Positions 59,821-64,000 of a DNA stretch of 64,000 nucleotides are shown in pieces. The first letter of the stretch is position 1. Every line of letters starts with the position of its first letter. This stretch comes from Cyprinodon diabolis. Its lineage: Eukaryota; Chordata; Actinopteri; Cyprinodontiformes; Cyprinodontidae. The notes below the pieces were generated by a model. That model saw only the letters and a program-made list of their open reading frames with translations, had not been told where the DNA came from and searched no databases. The stretch lies in assembly GCA_030533445.1 (NCBI GenBank), contig CM060081.1:38901611-38965610 (forward strand), in the 5' to 3' direction. The translations under genes were made by a program, and so were the position numbers.

Positions 59821-60201
59821 TAGTGTTGCACCGATACCGATACCAGTATCGGACAGGGTGCCTATACTGCCCTAAAATGGTGGTATCGGTATCGGCGAGT
59901 ACCAACAAATAGGGCACCGATACCATTTTGAGAGCCATAAGTTTATTCAACTATTGTCACCCATTCCAGGTAGGCAATAAAAACTTTTTATTTTTATTAT
60001 ACAGTAGAACTTTTTATCAAAAAGTTCTACTGGATTCACTTAATATTAGATATTTTCCTGCTTCACAAAGGTAGGCAGCAGCTTGACAAAGCCATGATGG
60101 CAATTATTTTACATTATTATGGTATCGGTATCGGCCGATACTGCATAGCCAGGTATCGGGTATAGGTATCGGGGCCAAAAAATGGCATCGGCGCAACACT
60201 A
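59821..60201. mobile_element. Nested non-autonomous hAT element, 381 bp
   Basis: Ends TAGTGTTGCACCGATACC and, inverted, TAGTGTTGCGCCGATGCC, flanked by a perfect 8-bp duplication GCGACAAT (59813-59820, 60202-60209). The subterminal regions carry many GGTATCGG/CCGATACC copies. No coding capacity. It inserted into the hAT element at 59606-60744. Confidence 0.95.
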
Positions 60202-60254
60202 GCGACAATGTTCCAGCCTTTTGGGGTCTATTAAACCCGCCCTTCTCAAAGAGA

Positions 60255-60425
60255 TACGGAAGAGGATTAGGGCCATTCAAAAAAAATAAAATAATAGTCT
60301 ATTCAATTCTGACTTTATTCTCAGAATTCTGAGGAAAATGTCAGAATTCTGACTTTAATTAAGAAAGAAAAAAGTCAGAATTGAATAGTCTTTTTTTCTA
60401 TTGAATGGCCCTAATCCTCTTCCGT
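60255..60425. mobile_element. Nested foldback MITE, about 170 bp
   Basis: Arms of about 55-60 bp begin ACGGAAGAGGATTAGGGCC and are inverted at the right end (GGCCCTAATCCTCTTCCGT). Flanks AAAGAGA (60248-60254 and 60426-60432) suggest a 7- or 8-bp duplication. The centre is built of AGAATTCTGA palindromes. A second guest in the hAT element at 59606-60744. Confidence 0.85.
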
Positions 60426-60442
60426 AAAGAGAGAACGGAATA

Positions 60443-60625
60443 ATGGCGAAAAGAAAAGGTAAGAGAAAAATTGATTCAGAATGCAGGGCATTTAACCTGA
60501 ATTGGACAAACGATAATTTTTTTTGTTCAATGTAAAGAAAATCATCTGTCAAGAGGCGGTGGCGGTATTCAAAGAATATAACCTGCGGAGACACTATGAC
60601 TTCCGTCATAAAGACATAAATCCCG
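60443..60625 (+). pseudogene. N-terminal BED zinc-finger remnant of a hAT transposase
   Basis: From the ATG at 60443 it reads MAKRKGKRKIDSECRAFN, then NWTNDNFF; after a frameshift in a T-run it continues VAVFKEYNLRRHYDFRHKD. This is the N-terminus found in Charlie-type hAT transposases and domesticated relatives such as GTF2IRD2- and ZBED-type proteins. The His pair (HYDFRH) of the BED finger is present, and one Cys precedes it in IICQEAVAVF. The catalytic domain is deleted. Confidence 0.8.
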
Positions 60626-60752
60626 TCATAAATTTAGGCACTCTTGCAATCGTCACAATTTTTCTGTTACAAACTGACCCCGGCCCCCCATCAGAGAAGG
60701 GAAAAGTTATGTGGCCCTCACAGGAAAAAGTTTGGGGACCCCTGCTTTATAC

Positions 60753-63700
60753 TGTACATTTTAGGTTACTGCTGAATGGAGTTGGAGCCATTTCGTTTCA
60801 GTGATGGGTATCAAATGTAAAATAAGCTGGTATAAATGGATACAACATTTTTTTTTATATTTTGTTGGTTTAGTTTAAAATTACTGTACTACTGCATCTG
60901 TTTCCCCCCACTTTTAAATTATTTTCTGAAATGGATTTTTTAAAAGACAAATTGAGAAAAAAAAACATGAAAAGATGCAAAGTGTATTATGGTTCAAAAA
61001 TTGTATTTTTTTTCCCCCACTATAGAGATCTAGCCTTCCGACCATGTGTCTAATATCTTTGAAAATATCAAATACATAACAGTTTTTTTATCTTTAATTT
61101 ATATCTGTATCCTGTATTCTGCTGTAGTTAGCAAATAGTCCGACTTATTTCCTTGCATGAGCAGATGGACAGATATCCGTTCATGGTTTCAGCAGTGAGA
61201 TAATGCTGTGATTAACAACATGTTTTAAACCCTCTTAGATCTTAATGCTTTGGAGCTTAATCATGAACATGTCAAAATGAAGCTGATGGTTTTTAACTAG
61301 ACAAGAGAAATTCAAGATAATATTGTGCATGAGCATAACGTGTTTGTGCTACAGACAAATGTTTAGTAGCACTGTGTCAAATCAAGTAAAAGAGATATAG
61401 AGCACAAAACGATTAACCCAGGAGGCCAATAAATACCAGGGAATAAGTACATCCCAGCTGAGGCTCATTAACATCCATCAAAGAGTCCTTTGTTTCAGTA
61501 GCCTTTCATGTGGGGATCTTTTCAAATAAATAGTAACTGGACTTTCAGTTCCATTCAGAAAACCAGGCAAAGGCTTCGAACATTTTTAACTAGGTCATTA
61601 TCAGCTGGAGAAAATGGTCAGTGAAGAGACCTTTCGTTTACTAATTAGAACAGGAAATTGATTGCACTTGGCCTTCAATTTCCTACTCAATGCAAAAGGT
61701 GAATACAGCAGCTTTGAAGATGAGTACCTGATGCAAGACAATATAGAAACAGTTGGACTCCAGAAAAGTGTTTAGGAGGAAGAGGATGATTGATTTTATT
61801 TGGTGAGTCTGTTGGGCATTTCTCAGCTCATAAAGCAGATCAGTGTGGATTCAGGTGGAACAGCTATTGGGTCTGTGGCCGCATCAAAGGTCTAACTACC
61901 CCGCTGTGGATTTTGCTCGTTGAAAGCCAGATCTAGCAGTGCCATTTGAAAAGTGGCCAGAAAATGTTCATAGTCAAGATTAAAAAGATTGAAGAGGCGC
62001 TGACATTTCTAGCTGATCCTCCACAGAAACAAATGACAGCTGTGGTACAAAAAAGCTGGACGAGGATCTGAAATTCAGTATCTAATATGTCTATTTAGAA
62101 TAGAACGAGAAAAAGACATAACGTGCTGCATGTATGGCTTCCTTAAACCAAAATTCAACAGAAGGGCGGAAAGAGTGTTAAAGGTCACGCAGTTTTTGAG
62201 TTAATTCATAACATAACAACTAAAAAGACGTGCCAGTTTAATGACAGCTTTATTCTAAAGTCAGCTTTAAGCTTTGAATGTAGATTTTGTTGTTCAAAAA
62301 AAGCTAAATGTAATAATACATCATAAACCATGTCGCAAATATTAACTAAACTGTATTTTACAAAAATGTTGGAGGGCTTTATGTTTATTCTATCAGTTAA
62401 TAATACCAAGAATAACTAAACATACAATTAAAACATGTAATCAATATTTAAGTCTAAAGTAGATTTAAACAACTTAAATCATAAAAATTATTATTGCTAT
62501 ATTTATATTCTTATAGTCTTTATAGTCTTATTTAATAATAAATAAAATGAATAATGCAATAAGAGATTATAATTAGTAATGTATTGTTCTAAAAGTATTT
62601 TTAGAATAATTTTAATTGATAGCTACCTGGCTTCAATGGTTAAATTTAACAGTTTGGATTATCATCTAGCAACTATTTCAACCAGAAAAACTCACACAGA
62701 GAAAAAAAGCAACTAGAAAAGTTTTATTGATATATATTTTTTAAGTCTTTGGTGCTCAAACATTGGCCAGAAACGTGACCTCGAGATGTACAAAATATGT
62801 GTGTGTTTATTGAAAGGAGATTTAGCAGAATGTGATGTCTCCTGTTGGTTGATAGCATGTTACTCATTTTAAGCTTTTACATCATATGTCCTCCATCAGT
62901 AGTTTTCATCACCTGTCTTGCCTTTTCTAGAAATGTTTTTGGCCCTTTGTCAGGTCAAACAATTTTTGTCTTGAATATAATTTTTATTTTTTCATTTTAG
63001 TTTTACTTATGTAGTGCAACCTTGTCATTTACAGGCGTGGAGTAAAATGAGCGCTGAAAGGCAATGTGCTAGGAATCTTTTTTTTTTTTTTCCTCTGCAG
63101 AAGAGAACAACACAATTAAACTGTGGTTTCCCACCCCTGCATATAAAGAGATTTGTCCCACATGAACATTGGGTCTTCCCAAGAGAAACAACTTTGAGTT
63201 CATCAAAGACATACTAGTCAGATAAAAACATTTCAAAAAAGCTGTCTCTACTGTTCACGGCATTAAGGAGTTTTATTGTATCTATATTTCACCTTGTCTA
63301 GAGTGAGGAGGCATCCGCTCTCCATCATCCCACTCACAACTCCCCACATAACTCCAGCACAGAGACAGGTTCAAGGTTACTTCTATTTGGCCAAGGAAAG
63401 GCACAATCTGATATCTTATCTCACACAGGTCTTGTTATTAATTTCCCACTGCTTGGCTTTTAGTGTTTGTTTGAGGCTCTCTTCTTCATCTTCAATGCAA
63501 TTTCTGTGAATTAAGACTATCTAACAAGCGCTGGAAGTTGTAGCCTAATATGGCAATAATGGGGTGGAAATTATGCAGATTTACGTTTCTCGAGAATGCA
63601 CGCACACTTACGCACGGGTGGAATGCATCAAGTTCAGGAGGACAATTTACAATCTTTTACTGAAGTTTAGAACTGTTATTGAATCTGATGTGGCGCACTT

Positions 63701-64000
63701 GTAGGAGCCCACAATTAGAATAAAATCTACTTTTTCCAGATTGCTGAATATCGGTAATATGTTGTAATGATTGCCACATGGAAGGAATTAGACTTTAATG
63801 AACAGCCTTCTCTCCCGCTGGGTGTTACGTCTGAGGATCATTCCATGCATATGGCTGTTGGGTTAGAATTAGTGGGCATGGGGGAGGGGGTGGATAATGA
63901 CTTGAGGACATATAAACTTGGTGAAAATACTCTAAACACAGAACACATTGCAAAAATACTAATGAACAAAAGAAGTTACAACTTTGTGGAAAGTTTTTCC
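60753..64000. other. AT-rich sequence without recognised features
   Basis: No gene, RNA gene or named repeat up to the window end; only short open frames with no domain. Confidence 0.45.

Larger units (their letters stand above)
59606..60744 (+). mobile_element. hAT transposon (Charlie-like), carries nested insertions
   Basis: Ends CAGAGGTCCCCAAAC and GTTTGGGGACCCCTG, flanked by a perfect 8-bp duplication CTTTATAC (59598-59605, 60745-60752). It contains a BED-finger transposase remnant (60443-60625), a complete smaller hAT element (59821-60201) and a foldback MITE (60255-60425). Without the insertions about 590 bp of its own sequence remains, so it is an internally deleted derivative of an autonomous element. 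Confidence 0.95.

Overview
The window is non-coding-rich, AT-rich vertebrate DNA from a ray-finned fish. Evidence: two three-exon guanylin-family hormone genes with GT-AG introns and AATAAA poly(A) signals, a nuclear tRNA-Pro gene, and a repeat set typical of teleosts (Tc1 elements, L2 and Rex3/RTE LINE tails, tRNA-derived SINEs, hAT elements, a chromodomain Ty3/Gypsy element). The species cannot be fixed from the sequence alone.

Layout. 0-2.1 kb: a TA microsatellite holding a Tc1 transposon with an uninterrupted transposase and 202-bp terminal repeats that differ at one base. 2.1-30 kb: mostly unannotated AT-rich DNA with scattered repeats, including L2 and Rex3 fragments, a TA-flanked MITE, SINEs, decayed Tc1 copies, a 1.2-kb non-autonomous hAT element with a perfect 8-bp target duplication, and an unnamed repeat present twice. 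30.6-31.8 kb: a guanylin gene, followed within tens of bases by an L2 LINE insertion. 38.4-44.3 kb: a complete Ty3/Gypsy chromovirus with two LTRs, a 5-bp target duplication, and a self-priming signature, but with a broken pol. 45.5-50.5 kb: a uroguanylin-like gene in the same orientation as guanylin, with a long second intron and an unusual peptide core. 52.4 kb: tRNA-Pro(AGG). 53.4-60.8 kb: a split L2 fragment, hAT elements, a THAP-like remnant, and a nested stack of one hAT element carrying another hAT element and a foldback MITE. 60.8-64 kb: nothing recognised.

How it works together. The only clear host protein genes are the two guanylin paralogues, head to tail about 14 kb apart. Both encode secreted prohormones whose C-terminal four-cysteine peptides act on guanylate cyclase C receptors in gut and kidney to control salt and water transport. 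Nearly everything else is mobile DNA. The two points most worth a second look are the exact 11-nt complementarity between the predicted retrotransposon RNA 5' end and the site just after its 5' LTR (Tf1/sushi-type self-priming), and the altered receptor-binding core of the uroguanylin-like peptide.
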